From: Myxococcus virescens
GTDB lineage: Bacteria > Myxococcota > Myxococcia > Myxococcales > Myxococcaceae
Assembly (NCBI RefSeq): GCF_900101905.1
Contig: NZ_FNAJ01000001.1
Coordinates: 620,001 to 684,000 of the forward strand
Length of the DNA stretch: 64,000 bases
Direction: 5' to 3'
A model generated the notes under the pieces. The model was not told where the DNA came from and did not search any database. It saw only the letters and a list, made by a program, of their open reading frames with translations. The translations under genes were made by a program, and so were the position numbers. Below are positions 55,353 through 64,000 of this stretch, in pieces. Positions within the stretch are counted from its first letter, which is position 1. The number at the start of each line of letters is the position of its first letter.

Positions 55353-55850
55353 CTAGAAGGGGATGTCGTCGTCGCCGTTGCCGCCGCCATGGCCACCGCC
55401 CATGTCGTCCGGAGGCGGCTGACCGTAGTCGTTGTTGTCTCCCCCTCGCGGCTGGGAGAACTGCCGGCGTCCACCGCCCCCGCCCCCGCCGCCCATGCCG
55501 TCTCCGGCGTCACGGCCACCACCGCCGAGGAACGTCACGGCGTTGGCCACCACCTCGGTGGTGTAGTTCTTCCGGTTCTCCTTGTCCGTCCACTCGCGCG
55601 TCTGCAGGCGGCCCTCGACGTAGCACTGCCGTCCCTTCTTCAGGTACTCGCCGCAGAGCTCCGCGAGCTTTCCCCAGACGACGATGCGGTGCCACTCGGT
55701 CCGCTCCTGCTTCTGGCCATTCTTGTCGACCCAGCTCTCGCTGGTGGCGATGCGGAAGTTCGCCACCGCCTGACCGCCGGGAGTGAACCGGACCTCCGGG
55801 TCCGCCCCGAGGTTGCCGATGAGGATGACCTTGTTCACGCCTCCAGCCAT
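55353..55850 (-). CDS. ssb: single-stranded DNA-binding protein
   Basis: The 165-residue protein has the OB fold of Ssb ([34 protein letters not shown], then [23 protein letters not shown]), a Gly-rich linker of about 50 residues, and the conserved acidic tip DDDIPF that recruits partner proteins. It coats single-stranded DNA in replication and repair. Confidence 0.96.
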   Translation of the reverse strand: MAGGVNKVILIGNLGADPEVRFTPGGQAVANFRIATSESWVDKNGQKQERTEWHRIVVWGKLAELCGEYLKKGRQCYVEGRLQTREWTDKENRKNYTTEVVANAVTFLGGGGRDAGDGMGGGGGGGGRRQFSQPRGGDNNDYGQPPPDDMGGGHGGGNGDDDIPF

Positions 55851-56060
55851 GACTGCATTCCTTTCTCACGAGAACCGGTCCACCAAGGACCGGTTACACC
55901 CCGGACGCACCCGCCGGGTTTGATTCCCACCTATAGCAGTGGGTACTGACACCCAGCCAGAAAGCCGCCTTCTTCCTGGGTGTCGTACGCCCGCCTGCCA
56001 CCCGGCCAGGGAGGCAGGCCCGGCCGGAGGGAACTCGCGAGAAATACAGCGGATTCCGGC

Positions 56061-58307
56061 CTACCCGCCCGGGCGGTTGTCGGCGGTGGAGGACTCGGGC
56101 GCGTTGCCCGCGGGCGCCACCATCTGCACGGGGGTGAAGCCCTCCGGCGTCTTCGCCGGGGCCTTGGCCTCCGCCACCTTCTGCGACAGCGTGGAGTCCA
56201 ACCCCTTGGCGAAGGACGCCAGCCGTGGGTCCGAAGCGCCCAGCGTGCGGCGCAGCGACTTCCAGAAGGGGTGGTCCGCCTGCCCCGCCTGCACCAGCCC
56301 CCGCGCGAGCAGCGTGGTGCACGCGTCCCGGTCACTGGCGCTGGCGGCCCGAAGCGCCACCACCAGCTCCTCCGGCGCGGTGCGGGCCACCTCGCCCAGG
56401 GCCTCGGCCATCTCCGACTGGGCCTGGGCGTCCGAGCCCGCCGCGCCCGCCAGCTCCAGCACCCGGGCCAGCGCCTCGGCGTTTCCGCCCGCCGCCAGCT
56501 CCACCATGCTGCTGACGCCCGGCACCTCCACGGACAGCACCCGCGCCACGTCCTTCAGCCGGCCGTAGACCTCGGCGGTGGCCGAATAGCTGTCCAGCAG
56601 CGTGCGTGCGCCCAGGTAGTCGTGCGGGTTGGACTGGTAGAGGCTCTCCGCCAGCACCGCGCGCACGGCCGGGTCTCTCTCGCTGCGCCACGCGGTGCGC
56701 AGGAAGCCGATGTTGCGCTGGTCGCGCTGCGCGCCCAGGTCCAGGTACGTCTTGATGCGAGCGGCCACGTCGTCCACTGCGCCCGAGGGCCGCCCGCTGT
56801 CCGCCAGCGCGGCCACCGCCGTGGACGGCCCCAGGCTGGAGCCGGTGGCGGCCACCGCCGCGCCCAGCGCGTCCAGGCCCGCGACGATGGGACCGGCGCG
56901 GCCCGCGAAGTCGTTGGCCATGATGGAGAAGGTGAAGCGCTCCCCGCCCGCGCTCGTCACGTAGCCGCTCAGCGCGGACACGCTCTCCAGGGTGCCCGTC
57001 TTGGCGCGCAGCCGGCCCACCGCGTCACTGCCCTCGAAGCGGTACTTGAGCGTGCCGTCCTTGCCCGCGATGGGCACCGACGACAGGTACTCCGGCGAGA
57101 AGGGGAAGCGCTGCACCATGTGCCGCAGCAGCTGGTTGAGCTGCGTGGCGGAGAAGCGGTTGGCGTCGTTCAGCCCGCTGCCGTTCTTCATCACGTAGGT
57201 GCCGCGGGGGATGCCCACGTCGCGCTCCAGGAACTGCTCCACCACGTCCACGCCCTTGGTGAAGGAGCCCGGCGAGCCGCGCAGCTCGGCGCCCATCGTC
57301 TTGAGAAGCTGCTCGGCGACGAAGTTGCTGGACAGCTTGTTGAGGCGCTTGAGGAGCACGTCGAACGTGTCCGACTGCGACACGTGCAGCATGCGGGCCT
57401 TGGTGGACGTCTTGCCCAGCTTCACCTTGCCCTTCATCTTCACGCCGCGCGTCACCAGCATCTGCTTGAGCGACTGGCCGAAGTACATGGGCGGGTTGTC
57501 GATCTTCTTCCAGACGCTGACGGCGCCGCCGCGCTCCCCCGGGAGCTGGCCGCGCACGACAATCTTCTGCTGGAGGCCCGCGGGGTCCGACGTGACGGAC
57601 ACCCGGCGCGCGCGCCGCGGCCCGGTGGTGAGCTGGTTCTCCACCACGAAGTAGTCGCTGGGCGGCTCCATCTCCACCACGCCCTTGGCGCCCGGCGCGT
57701 TGCCGGGCCGCAGGTAGATGGCCACCGCGTTCCAGTTGAGGCTCACCGCGCCGGTGGGCGCCATGTAGGCGCGGTCCGTGTCCTCCTGGTCATAACCGGG
57801 CGGCGTGCGCTCGGCGTCGAACCACGAGTCATCCACCACGATTTCGCCCACGTCGCGCACGCCGGCGTGCCACAGCTCCGCGACGATGCCCCACAGGCGC
57901 TCCGTCGTCATGGACGGGTCGCCCTTGCCGCGCACGTAGAGCGTCTTCACCTTGCCGTCCGCGCCCAGCTCCGGCTCCACCAGGAACTCGGTGTCGTAGC
58001 GGAACTCGGGCCCCAGCGACGCGAGCGCGGCGGCGGACGTCACCAGCTTCACGTTGGAGGCGGGGTTGAGCAGTTCGTCGGCGTTGTGGCTGAACACCAC
58101 CGCGCCGTCGTCCAGGCTCTGCATGAGCACGCCCATGCGACTGGCCTTCAGTGGCGCGCGCTGGAGGACCTGCAGCAGCGCGGACTTGAGGGCCTCGCGG
58201 TCCGCGCGCTTCTCCGCTGGAGCGGGCGCGGCGTGCGCTGCGTGAGAAAGCGACAGGAAAATAATGGCCGACACGGCCAAGATGGAGCTGGCTCGATGGA
58301 CCTGCAC
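56061..58307 (-). CDS. dacB: PBP4-type D-Ala-D-Ala carboxypeptidase/endopeptidase with C-terminal extension
   Basis: The start is GTG 58307 with GGAGAG upstream; the ATG at 58334 is the alternative. The 748-residue protein has a signal peptide (ILAVSAIIFLSLSHAAHA) and the class C penicillin-binding core: S-x-x-K at S84-K87, the SSN motif in NKLSSNFVAEQ, and KTG in LRAKTGTLES. It trims or cleaves cross-links of peptidoglycan in the periplasm. The usual family length is about 470-500 residues; here about 250 extra helical residues, with repeats of the ARTLLDSYSATAEVYGRL kind, follow the catalytic domain. Confidence 0.88.
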   Translation of the reverse strand: MQVHRASSILAVSAIIFLSLSHAAHAAPAPAEKRADREALKSALLQVLQRAPLKASRMGVLMQSLDDGAVVFSHNADELLNPASNVKLVTSAAALASLGPEFRYDTEFLVEPELGADGKVKTLYVRGKGDPSMTTERLWGIVAELWHAGVRDVGEIVVDDSWFDAERTPPGYDQEDTDRAYMAPTGAVSLNWNAVAIYLRPGNAPGAKGVVEMEPPSDYFVVENQLTTGPRRARRVSVTSDPAGLQQKIVVRGQLPGERGGAVSVWKKIDNPPMYFGQSLKQMLVTRGVKMKGKVKLGKTSTKARMLHVSQSDTFDVLLKRLNKLSSNFVAEQLLKTMGAELRGSPGSFTKGVDVVEQFLERDVGIPRGTYVMKNGSGLNDANRFSATQLNQLLRHMVQRFPFSPEYLSSVPIAGKDGTLKYRFEGSDAVGRLRAKTGTLESVSALSGYVTSAGGERFTFSIMANDFAGRAGPIVAGLDALGAAVAATGSSLGPSTAVAALADSGRPSGAVDDVAARIKTYLDLGAQRDQRNIGFLRTAWRSERDPAVRAVLAESLYQSNPHDYLGARTLLDSYSATAEVYGRLKDVARVLSVEVPGVSSMVELAAGGNAEALARVLELAGAAGSDAQAQSEMAEALGEVARTAPEELVVALRAASASDRDACTTLLARGLVQAGQADHPFWKSLRRTLGASDPRLASFAKGLDSTLSQKVAEAKAPAKTPEGFTPVQMVAPAGNAPESSTADNRPGG

Positions 58308-58492
58308 ACTCTCTCCGGGGAAGTCAGGTGCCATTATGCGGAACGGGGCAAAAGACGGGCAAGGGTGAGTGGCTGCGTGAGTCCACGTCTGGGCGCTCGC
58401 TCTTCCAGCAGGCGGAAACCTGACATTCCAACTGTAACGGCGTGACTGACGCGAGCCCCCGGTCAGACACGCGTGTCCACGAGGTGACTTCG

Positions 58493-58954
58493 ATGAGAGC
58501 GGTGGTGCAGCGCGTGCTGGAGGCGTCGGTGACGGTGGAGGGCCAGCGCGTGAGCGACATCGGCCCGGGCCTGCTGGTGCTGCTGGGCGTGGGCAAGGGC
58601 GACGCGGAGGCGGACGTGGCGTGGATGGTGGAGAAGCTGGCCACGCTGCGCATCTTCGAGGACGCCGCGGGGAAGATGAACCTCTCGCTGGAGGACACGT
58701 CCCGGCAGCTCATCGTCGTCAGCCAGTTCACGCTCTACGGCGACGCGCGCAAGGGGCGCAGGCCCAGCTTCATCGACGCGATGGAGCCCGTGAGCGCCAA
58801 GGCCCTCTATGAGCGCACCTGTGAGCTGCTGCGCCAGCGCGGCCTGAGCGTGGGCACCGGCATCTTCGCCGCGGACATGAAGGTGGCGCTCGTCAACGAC
58901 GGCCCCGTCACGCTGCTGCTGGAGAGCCCCGGGCCTGCCGCGCCCAAGGGCTAG
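58493..58954 (+). CDS. dtd: D-aminoacyl-tRNA deacylase
   Basis: The start is ATG 58493 ([17 protein letters not shown]). The 153-residue protein has the Dtd motifs SQFTL (in VVSQFTLYG) and N-x-G-P-V-T ([13 protein letters not shown]). It removes D-amino acids, and glycine from mischarged tRNA-Ala, in the cytoplasm. The last four bases overlap the 3' end of the minus-strand gene. Confidence 0.94.
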   Translation: MRAVVQRVLEASVTVEGQRVSDIGPGLLVLLGVGKGDAEADVAWMVEKLATLRIFEDAAGKMNLSLEDTSRQLIVVSQFTLYGDARKGRRPSFIDAMEPVSAKALYERTCELLRQRGLSVGTGIFAADMKVALVNDGPVTLLLESPGPAAPKG

Positions 58955-59796
58955 ATTCGGACGCCGGAGCCCTTCGTCACCAGCGCCGCCAGCCCCTGCT
59001 TCGCCAGCGCCGCGCCGCGAAGGTGCGCGGTGAGGGCGCCCAGCTCGCGAATCCAGTTGGCCGCGCGGGGCCCCAGGCCGGAGAAGGCCACCGTGAGCGG
59101 CGGCGGCTGCGGCTGCTTGCCCAGCCAGTACGCCAGCACCTCCTCCTTCTCCGGCAGCGACGGCAGCTTCATCCGCGCCTGCTCGCGGGTCAGGAGCCGC
59201 TCCAGCTTGCGCGGCAGGTTCACCTGCCAGTGCGCCACCTTCTTCGCCGGGCGCCAGGCCCAGTCCGCGAAGGCGTAGCGCGTCCCGGGGGAGTATTCGC
59301 CCCGACCCTGGGTGGTGAACACCTGGTCCGGCGGGAACTCCGGGAAGGGCTCCCACAGGCCCGCGAGCAGCGAGGCCAGCCCCACGTCCTCACGCGGCCG
59401 GAAGCGGAAGCGATCCCTGACGTCGCGCGAGCCCCGCGCGTCCCAGTAGGGATAGTCCGCCTCCTCCACCATCAGGGCCAGGTGCAGGGCCTCGTCCCAG
59501 CCGTCCGCGTAGCCCGCCTCCGCCTCACCGACCTCCCAGCCCGCGGGGCCTTCGGTCCAGTGCAGGAAGACGAGCCGGTCCACCAGGTCCGCCCAGGGGT
59601 CCGCGTCCACGGAGCCCACGCCGCCGGGCAGCGCCGTGGAGAGCATCCGCTCGCAGAGCATGCGCGCCTGACCATCCCCCAGTTGCTCCTGCAGGGACTC
59701 CAGCGCGCCGGGGGCATCCCCCATGGCCCGCTGGAAGAAGGGCAGCAGGTGTTCGTGGAAGAAGCGGTCGCTGATGGGTCTCAGGACGACGTCCAT
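58951..59796 (-). CDS. protein of unknown function
   Basis: The start is set at ATG 59796 ([13 protein letters not shown]). The 281-residue protein has no signal peptide or membrane helix. Notable are aromatic-rich stretches ([30 protein letters not shown]) and a conserved-looking [11 protein letters not shown] near the start. I do not recognise a family. It reads in the same direction as the EIIA gene, which ends 34 bases upstream of its start, so co-transcription is possible. Confidence 0.62.
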   Translation of the reverse strand: MDVVLRPISDRFFHEHLLPFFQRAMGDAPGALESLQEQLGDGQARMLCERMLSTALPGGVGSVDADPWADLVDRLVFLHWTEGPAGWEVGEAEAGYADGWDEALHLALMVEEADYPYWDARGSRDVRDRFRFRPREDVGLASLLAGLWEPFPEFPPDQVFTTQGRGEYSPGTRYAFADWAWRPAKKVAHWQVNLPRKLERLLTREQARMKLPSLPEKEEVLAYWLGKQPQPPPLTVAFSGLGPRAANWIRELGALTAHLRGAALAKQGLAALVTKGSGVRI

Positions 59797-59829
59797 GGTG
59801 CGGATGTTCCCCCCGGAACGCACGCCCAC

Positions 59830-60291
59830 TCAAGGCCGTGCGTCTTCCTGGACGATGAGGGCGTGGATGTCCGCGGCCGTGGGCGCCTCGAGGATGGCGG
59901 CCCGGAAGCGCGGGTTCTTGAAGAGACGGGAGATGCGGGCCAGGGCCTTGAGGTGGACCCCCGCGCTGTTCTCCGGCGCCACCAGGGCGAAGAACAGGTG
60001 GGTGGGCTTGCCGTCAATGGCCTCGAAGTCCACGCCCGCACGCGACACGCCGAAGGCGGCCTGGAGCTGCCCCATGCCCGGCAGCTTGCCGTGGGGGATG
60101 GCCACACCCTCGCCGATGCCCGTACTGCCAAGCTTCTCGCGCTCGCGCAGCACCTCCACCAGCCGGTCCGCGGTCAGCAGCGGATGGGCGCGCACCAGCG
60201 TGGCACTCAGTTCTCGCAGGACTTCAGGCTTCGTCCGCGACTGCATGTCGGCGATGACGGCTTGGGGGCTGAGGAACTCGGCGATTCTCAC
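59830..60291 (-). CDS. fructose-type PTS EIIA (PtsN-like) protein
   Basis: The start is GTG 60291 with GGGAG upstream. The 153-residue protein is a single EIIA domain with the active-site histidine in GVAIPHGKLPG and the surrounding STGIGEG. The tail IHALIVQEDARP is short. PtsN-type proteins are usually regulatory and lie near rpoN or hpf; here the hpf gene is 412 bp upstream on the same strand. No sugar transport genes are near, so a regulatory role is likely. Confidence 0.85.
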   Translation of the reverse strand: MRIAEFLSPQAVIADMQSRTKPEVLRELSATLVRAHPLLTADRLVEVLREREKLGSTGIGEGVAIPHGKLPGMGQLQAAFGVSRAGVDFEAIDGKPTHLFFALVAPENSAGVHLKALARISRLFKNPRFRAAILEAPTAADIHALIVQEDARP

Positions 60292-60703
60292 TGACGCTCC
60301 CGCGCTGGCGCTCCTGGTTGGCGGCAATTACTCCCCACCCCTCTTTAGCGCAAGGGTGGCCTGTCTGGATGCGCGCTCTCCGCACTCACTGCGCATCATG
60401 ACGCGGAAGGGAAACCCGTCCCACGGGAGGTAGGGACTTCCCATGAAGCGTCTGTTCCTGTCGACTGTCATCGACATCGCGTCGAGGGCGACCGGCGCAT
60501 GCTCGCCGGGTGGCCCCCACCCGCGTCCAGGCTCCCTTCGGAAGCGGCCTGGTGGACCGCCCCGCGGCGGGACGTAAACGCGGGGCCCCATGGGCACCCG
60601 CACCGACGCCCTCCAGCACGCGGAGGCATTCGAATCAGCGACACACGCCGTCACCCCACTTCACCGGGTGACGGCGCGCGGAAGGTCAGCGGTCAGCGAC
60701 GGC
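60292..60703. other. intergenic region with two hairpins
   Basis: The stretch lies between hpf and the EIIA gene, both on the minus strand. It contains two inverted repeats: GCCGTCACCC/GGGTGACGGC (60647-60675, ten perfect pairs) just after hpf, a likely end of its transcript, and GCCCCGCG/CGCGGGGC (60559-60586). A small plus-strand frame of 44 codons (60443-60577) is not convincing. A promoter for the EIIA gene should lie here but I do not see clear elements. Confidence 0.5.
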
Positions 60704-61372
60704 TCAGGTCCCCGTGGCGGCGATCGCCGGGGCGTGCGGCTCGATGAGGCCGTACTGGCCATCCTTGCGCCGGTAGACGATGCACAGCGACTCCGACGCC
60801 ACGTTGTGGAAGACGTAGAAGTCGTTGTCCATCAGGTTCATCTGCATCACCGCATCATCCACGGTGAGCGGCTTGACGGTGAGGTGGGTGGCACGCACCT
60901 CGCGCGCCGCCTGCGACGAGGCCGCGGGCTGCGCGGGCACGACGGCGGCGGGTTTCGGCGCATCTTCGCTCGCGGAGGCCTCGGCCAGCGACGTCAGCGT
61001 TTCCACGTCCGGGAGCTCGAACACGGCGTGGCGGACCCGGAGCTGCTCCACCAAATCATGCCGGTGGTGGACGCGCTCACGGCCATGGTGCGACTTCAGC
61101 TTGTCACGGTAGCGCCGCAGCTGGCGCTCGATCTTGTCCATCGCCAGGTCGATGGACGCGTACATGTCATCGCTCTTGTCGCGGCCCCGAAGGACCCACG
61201 CGCCGGAGTGGATGGTGATGTCCGCATGGTGGAGGTGGCGTTCCAACGACAGAACCACATGGGCCTCGCCGGCTCGGTCCAGCAACCGGTTCACCCTTTC
61301 GACCTTCTCGCGTGCGTACTCCTTGAGGGAATCGGACGCTCCGAACTGACGGAAGGTGATGTTGAACTGCAT
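60704..61372 (-). CDS. hpf: ribosome hibernation-promoting factor, long form
   Basis: The start is ATG 61372 (MQFNITFRQFG). The 222-residue protein has the S30AE domain (SLKEYAREKVERVNRLLDRAGEAHVVLSLERHLHHADITIHSG) and a C-terminal dimerisation domain of the long type (VDDAVMQMNLMDNDFYVFHNVASESLCIVYRRKDGQYGLIEPH). A linker of about 60 Ala/Pro residues joins them. Long Hpf dimerises 70S ribosomes into 100S particles in stationary phase or during development. Confidence 0.93.
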   Translation of the reverse strand: MQFNITFRQFGASDSLKEYAREKVERVNRLLDRAGEAHVVLSLERHLHHADITIHSGAWVLRGRDKSDDMYASIDLAMDKIERQLRRYRDKLKSHHGRERVHHRHDLVEQLRVRHAVFELPDVETLTSLAEASASEDAPKPAAVVPAQPAASSQAAREVRATHLTVKPLTVDDAVMQMNLMDNDFYVFHNVASESLCIVYRRKDGQYGLIEPHAPAIAATGT

Positions 61373-61583
61373 GCGTGGCTGCCTCCTAGGGTGAGAGGTG
61401 AGCTCCGTGACGGATCTGAAACTTTCCCAGCCCTGGAAAGCAACCCGCCCCACCAGGTTGCCTGTTCCCGGACACACCGCCCGTCCGAGGCAGGACATCC
61501 CGCCTGCACCTCGCGTCACTGGCAATGGCCCCTGTTTGGAACCATGCCAGGACGCGTCCGGGGACATCACGCGCCGCGTCAGC

Positions 61584-62468
61584 TCACGCGAGCAGCCGCC
61601 CGCCCGTCACGCCCAGCACCTCCGCGTTGACGTAGCGGGACTCATCCGAGGCGAGGAACACGTAGGACGGCGCCAGTTCCGCGGGCTGCGCGGGGCGGCC
61701 CATGGGCGAGTCCTTGCCGAACTTGGACGTCTTCTCCGCATCGAACGACTGGGGGATGAGCGGCGTCCACACGGGGCCCGGCGCCACGGCGTTGACGCGG
61801 ATGCCCCGTTCAATGAGTTCCCGTGCCAGGCCCTTGGTGAAGTTGACGATGGCGCTCTTGGTGACGGCGTAGTCGAGGATGGCGGGCGAGGGGTCATACG
61901 CCTGGATGGAGCTGGTGTTGATGATGGTGCTCCCCTCCTTCATGTGCGGCAGCGCGTGGCGCACCAGGTGGAACATCGCGAGGATGTTGGTGCGGAAGGT
62001 GCGCTCCAGGCGCTCGGGGTCGAAGTCCTCGAAGCGCTCCACCGCCTCGCCCTGGTACGCGGCGTTGTTGACGAGGATGTCGATGCGCCCGAAGCGCTTC
62101 ACGGTGTCCTCCACCAGCTTGCGGCACTGGGCCTCCACCGTCAGGTCACCGGGCAACAGCAGGGCCTTGCGCCCCGCGTCCTCCACCACGCGTTTCACCT
62201 GCTGGGCGTCGTCCCCTTCGCTGAGGAAGGACACCGCGACGTCCGCGCCCTCGCGCGCGAAGGCCAGGCACACCGCGCGGCCAATGCCGCTGTCGCCGCC
62301 GGTGATGAGCGCCACCCGGCCCTCGAGCCGGCCCAGTCCCTTGTAGGACTGTTCGCCGTAGTCAGGCTCCGGAGCCATCCGCCCCTCGTGGCCGGGGTGC
62401 GGCTGCGACTGCTTGGGAAAGGGCGGCTTGGGGCCGGCTTCACGCGGGTCAGGGTTCTTCTGGGCCAT
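61584..62468 (-). CDS. short-chain dehydrogenase/reductase (YghA/general-stress type)
   Basis: The start is ATG 62468 (MAQKNPDPREAGPKPPF). The 294-residue protein has the NAD(P)-binding ITGGDSGIGRAV, NNAAY, the catalytic YAVTKSA (Y-x3-K), and the tail ESRYVNAEVLGVTGG. The Pro-rich first 45 residues (PFPKQSQPHPGHE) are typical of the general-stress glucose-dehydrogenase-like group. The substrate is unknown. It reads away from hpf. Confidence 0.85.
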   Translation of the reverse strand: MAQKNPDPREAGPKPPFPKQSQPHPGHEGRMAPEPDYGEQSYKGLGRLEGRVALITGGDSGIGRAVCLAFAREGADVAVSFLSEGDDAQQVKRVVEDAGRKALLLPGDLTVEAQCRKLVEDTVKRFGRIDILVNNAAYQGEAVERFEDFDPERLERTFRTNILAMFHLVRHALPHMKEGSTIINTSSIQAYDPSPAILDYAVTKSAIVNFTKGLARELIERGIRVNAVAPGPVWTPLIPQSFDAEKTSKFGKDSPMGRPAQPAELAPSYVFLASDESRYVNAEVLGVTGGRLLA

Positions 62469-62579
62469 GTCTGGGTCCTTTCCGGAAGGAAGTACCCAGG
62501 CACGGTGGGGGTGGCGGTACCCAGCGGCAATCAAGCCCGGGCTGGTCCGGGCCCGCTCCCCCGCCCGCTCCCCACCCCC

Positions 62580-63365
62580 TCACTGCACGTTGACGACCCG
62601 CCCCTCGGAGTGGAACACCGTCGCCTCGCACGCGGCGACGCCCGTGCACTCCAGCACCTCGCCGGGCGCGGTCGCGCTCAGGGTGAGCAGGTGGGCGGCG
62701 ACAGGCGTCGTCGGCAGCAGGGTGAAGCGGACGACCGCCTCTTCCTGCTCCGTGGGGATGGTGGCCGTGGCGCTCCCTCCCTCGCGCAGCAGGGTGGCCG
62801 CGACGCGGCTGGGGACCTCGCCCTCGGGCAGCCACCGGAACGAATACTCCTGGCCGCGCGTGAGCCGGTCCTCGGCGCCGGGGCCCTGGAAGGAGAAGAG
62901 GCGCTTGGCCTTTCCGTTCTTCATCACCAGGGTGATGGTGTGCGTCCCGTCCTGGAGGACGATGCGGGCGTCCGCCATGGGCTCCCGCACCCAGACGTTG
63001 GGGTCGAAGTCGTAGTAGGCCCGCGTGGGCACGCACACGTCGCGGCCCGCGGTGCCGTCCACCCCGCCCCGCTCCAGTGCCATGGGCTGGCCGTTGAAGG
63101 TGGCCGTGACGCCCTCGCGAAGCTCGGTGCACCGGTCCCCTTCCGCCGCTTGCGAGAAGGTGACGGTGACGCGGTGGGCGCCCGGCTCGTCCACGCCCTC
63201 GAAGATGTCCACGTCCGACTGGGACAGCGTCAGCGTCCGGTCGGAGAGTCCCGCCAGGTCCACGACTTCCGAAGTGAGGCTGCTGCCACAACCCGACAAC
63301 AGGCCCACCGCGACGAAGGCCCCCGCCGGGATGCGAAGAAGGTTGCGACGAAGAATGGGATTCAT
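62580..63365 (-). CDS. putative lipoprotein of unknown function
   Basis: The start is ATG 63365 (MNPILRRNLLRI). The 261-residue product has a basic then hydrophobic start ending in the lipobox LLSGCGS, so it is exported and probably lipidated. The mature part is beta-rich (SDVDIFEGVDEP, HTITLVMKNGKAKRLFSF) with four cysteines in two pairs. I do not recognise the family; a beta-sandwich or adhesin-like fold is possible. It lies between the oxidoreductase and a GNAT gene on the same strand. Confidence 0.68.
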   Translation of the reverse strand: MNPILRRNLLRIPAGAFVAVGLLSGCGSSLTSEVVDLAGLSDRTLTLSQSDVDIFEGVDEPGAHRVTVTFSQAAEGDRCTELREGVTATFNGQPMALERGGVDGTAGRDVCVPTRAYYDFDPNVWVREPMADARIVLQDGTHTITLVMKNGKAKRLFSFQGPGAEDRLTRGQEYSFRWLPEGEVPSRVAATLLREGGSATATIPTEQEEAVVRFTLLPTTPVAAHLLTLSATAPGEVLECTGVAACEATVFHSEGRVVNVQ

Positions 63366-63378
63366 GCGCCGCCGCACC

Positions 63379-63999
63379 CTATACCCGCGCCCCGCCGTCC
63401 GCGAGCAGCCCTTCCAGTCGAACCTTCACTTCCGGCCACTCCGTGTCGACGACGCTGTAGTACGCGCTGTCACGCACCACACCGCCGCGCACCAGCTTGT
63501 GGTGGCGCAGCACCCCCTCGAAGCGAGCGCCCAACCGCTCGATGGCCACCCGCGAACGCGCGTTGTGCTTGTCCGTCTTGAACTGCACCCGCATGACGCC
63601 GAGCGACTCGAAGGCGTGCCGCAGCAGCAGGTACTTGCACTCCGTGTTGATGCGCGTGCGCCACACGCGGCGGCCCAGCCACGTGTAGCCAATCTCCAGC
63701 GTCCGGTGGTCGCGCTGGATTTCGAGGAAGCGCGTGGTGCCCACCGGCGCGCCCGTCCGCCGCTCGATGATGATGAAGGGGCGCTCGCTCCCTCGCTCGG
63801 CCGCCTGGCAGGCGCTGTCGATGAAGGCCGCTACGTCCGCTTCGGTCCGCAGCACGCTCGAGAACCAGGTGAAGATGTCGTCCTCGCACAGCGCGGCCAG
63901 GGCCGGCGCATGCTCCAGGCGCAGCGGCTCCAGGCGGACGTCGTGCCCTTCGAGCGTGACGGGCGGAACGACGAGGGGGACGCAGTCACGCCGGTGCAC
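63379..63999 (-). CDS. GNAT acetyltransferase (RimJ/RimL-like), possibly truncated at the window edge
   Basis: The first in-window codon is GTG 63999; the true start may be outside or at a later V or M. The visible 206 residues match the RimJ/RimL type of GNAT: VRLEPLRLEHAPALAALCEDDIF, IGYTWLGRRVWRTRINTECKYLLLRHAFESLGVMRVQFKTDKHNARSRVAIERLG. This group acetylates N-termini of ribosomal proteins or small molecules; the target is unknown. It ends 13 bases before the putative lipoprotein gene on the same strand. Confidence 0.82.
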   Translation of the reverse strand: MHRRDCVPLVVPPVTLEGHDVRLEPLRLEHAPALAALCEDDIFTWFSSVLRTEADVAAFIDSACQAAERGSERPFIIIERRTGAPVGTTRFLEIQRDHRTLEIGYTWLGRRVWRTRINTECKYLLLRHAFESLGVMRVQFKTDKHNARSRVAIERLGARFEGVLRHHKLVRGGVVRDSAYYSVVDTEWPEVKVRLEGLLADGGARV

Positions 64000-64000
64000 G

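Noticed and set aside
60443-60577. 44-codon plus-strand frame with ATG and GGGAGG upstream
   Set aside because: The Shine-Dalgarno spacing (12 bases) is long, the product is Pro/Arg/Gly-rich at its end, and it shows no family pattern. It lies over a GC hairpin.

Overview
The window is about 64 kb of very GC-rich, strongly GC3-biased DNA from a myxobacterium, almost certainly a Myxococcus close to M. xanthus. The evidence is a DUSAM-family protein, PilZ-plus-receiver and MshEN-type proteins, a menaquinone-type respiratory gene set and, above all, a locus I recognise as the developmental regulatory locus pxrK-pxrR-pxr-GNAT. I see no insertion sequence, prophage, CRISPR array, rRNA or tRNA gene. 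Gene density is high, with many 4-bp stop/start overlaps and convergent genes separated by GC-rich hairpin terminators.

Layout. 1-5.7 kb: the end of a TPR protein, a DUSAM protein, a Cys-rich lipoprotein, a fatty-acid desaturase operon, a frameshifted WD40 relic and an M50 protease with CBS domains. 5.9-11.5 kb: a Coq4-family protein, then a propionyl/acyl-CoA carboxylase cluster with carboxyltransferase, biotin carboxylase and biotin carrier on separate genes. 11.5-20.3 kb: a TauE/SafE permease, a secreted protein with four Cys-rich repeats, a large DUF4388-DnaJ-TPR protein with Pro/Gly/Ala linkers, YhbY, a ceramidase-like protein, PurF and a pseudouridine synthase. 20.4-29.7 kb: envelope precursor genes (wecB, kdsB, kdsA, kdsC-like), an ABC exporter, CTP synthase, and a 15-codon ORF with an unusually complete Shine-Dalgarno sequence followed by a terminator. 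29.8-36 kb: regulators and stress genes, namely an HTH-receiver protein, Hsp20, SerB, a protein-kinase homologue that has lost its catalytic Asp, and a PilZ-receiver protein. 36-44.3 kb: a partial complex I operon, nuoE-F-J-K-L-M-N. 44.4-49.6 kb: the pxr locus. 49.6-64 kb: selB, a phosphoribosyltransferase, a leucine-type dehydrogenase, Hsp33, an SdhC-like protein, Ssb, a PBP4-type carboxypeptidase, Dtd, an EIIA protein, Hpf, an oxidoreductase and two edge genes.

How the genes work together. The best-defined circuit is on the minus strand between 49.6 and 44.4 kb. A multi-sensor histidine kinase overlaps an NtrC-type sigma-54 activator. Downstream lies an AT-richer intergenic region with inverted repeats, a near-consensus -24/-12 promoter, three successive stem-loops (the first with a run of seven cytosines) and a terminator, followed by a GNAT acetyltransferase gene. 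This matches what is known of the Pxr small RNA, which blocks fruiting-body development when nutrients are abundant. The carboxylase genes together would supply methylmalonyl-CoA or malonyl-CoA. kdsA, kdsC and kdsB feed CMP-Kdo for lipopolysaccharide, and pyrG supplies the CTP that KdsB uses.
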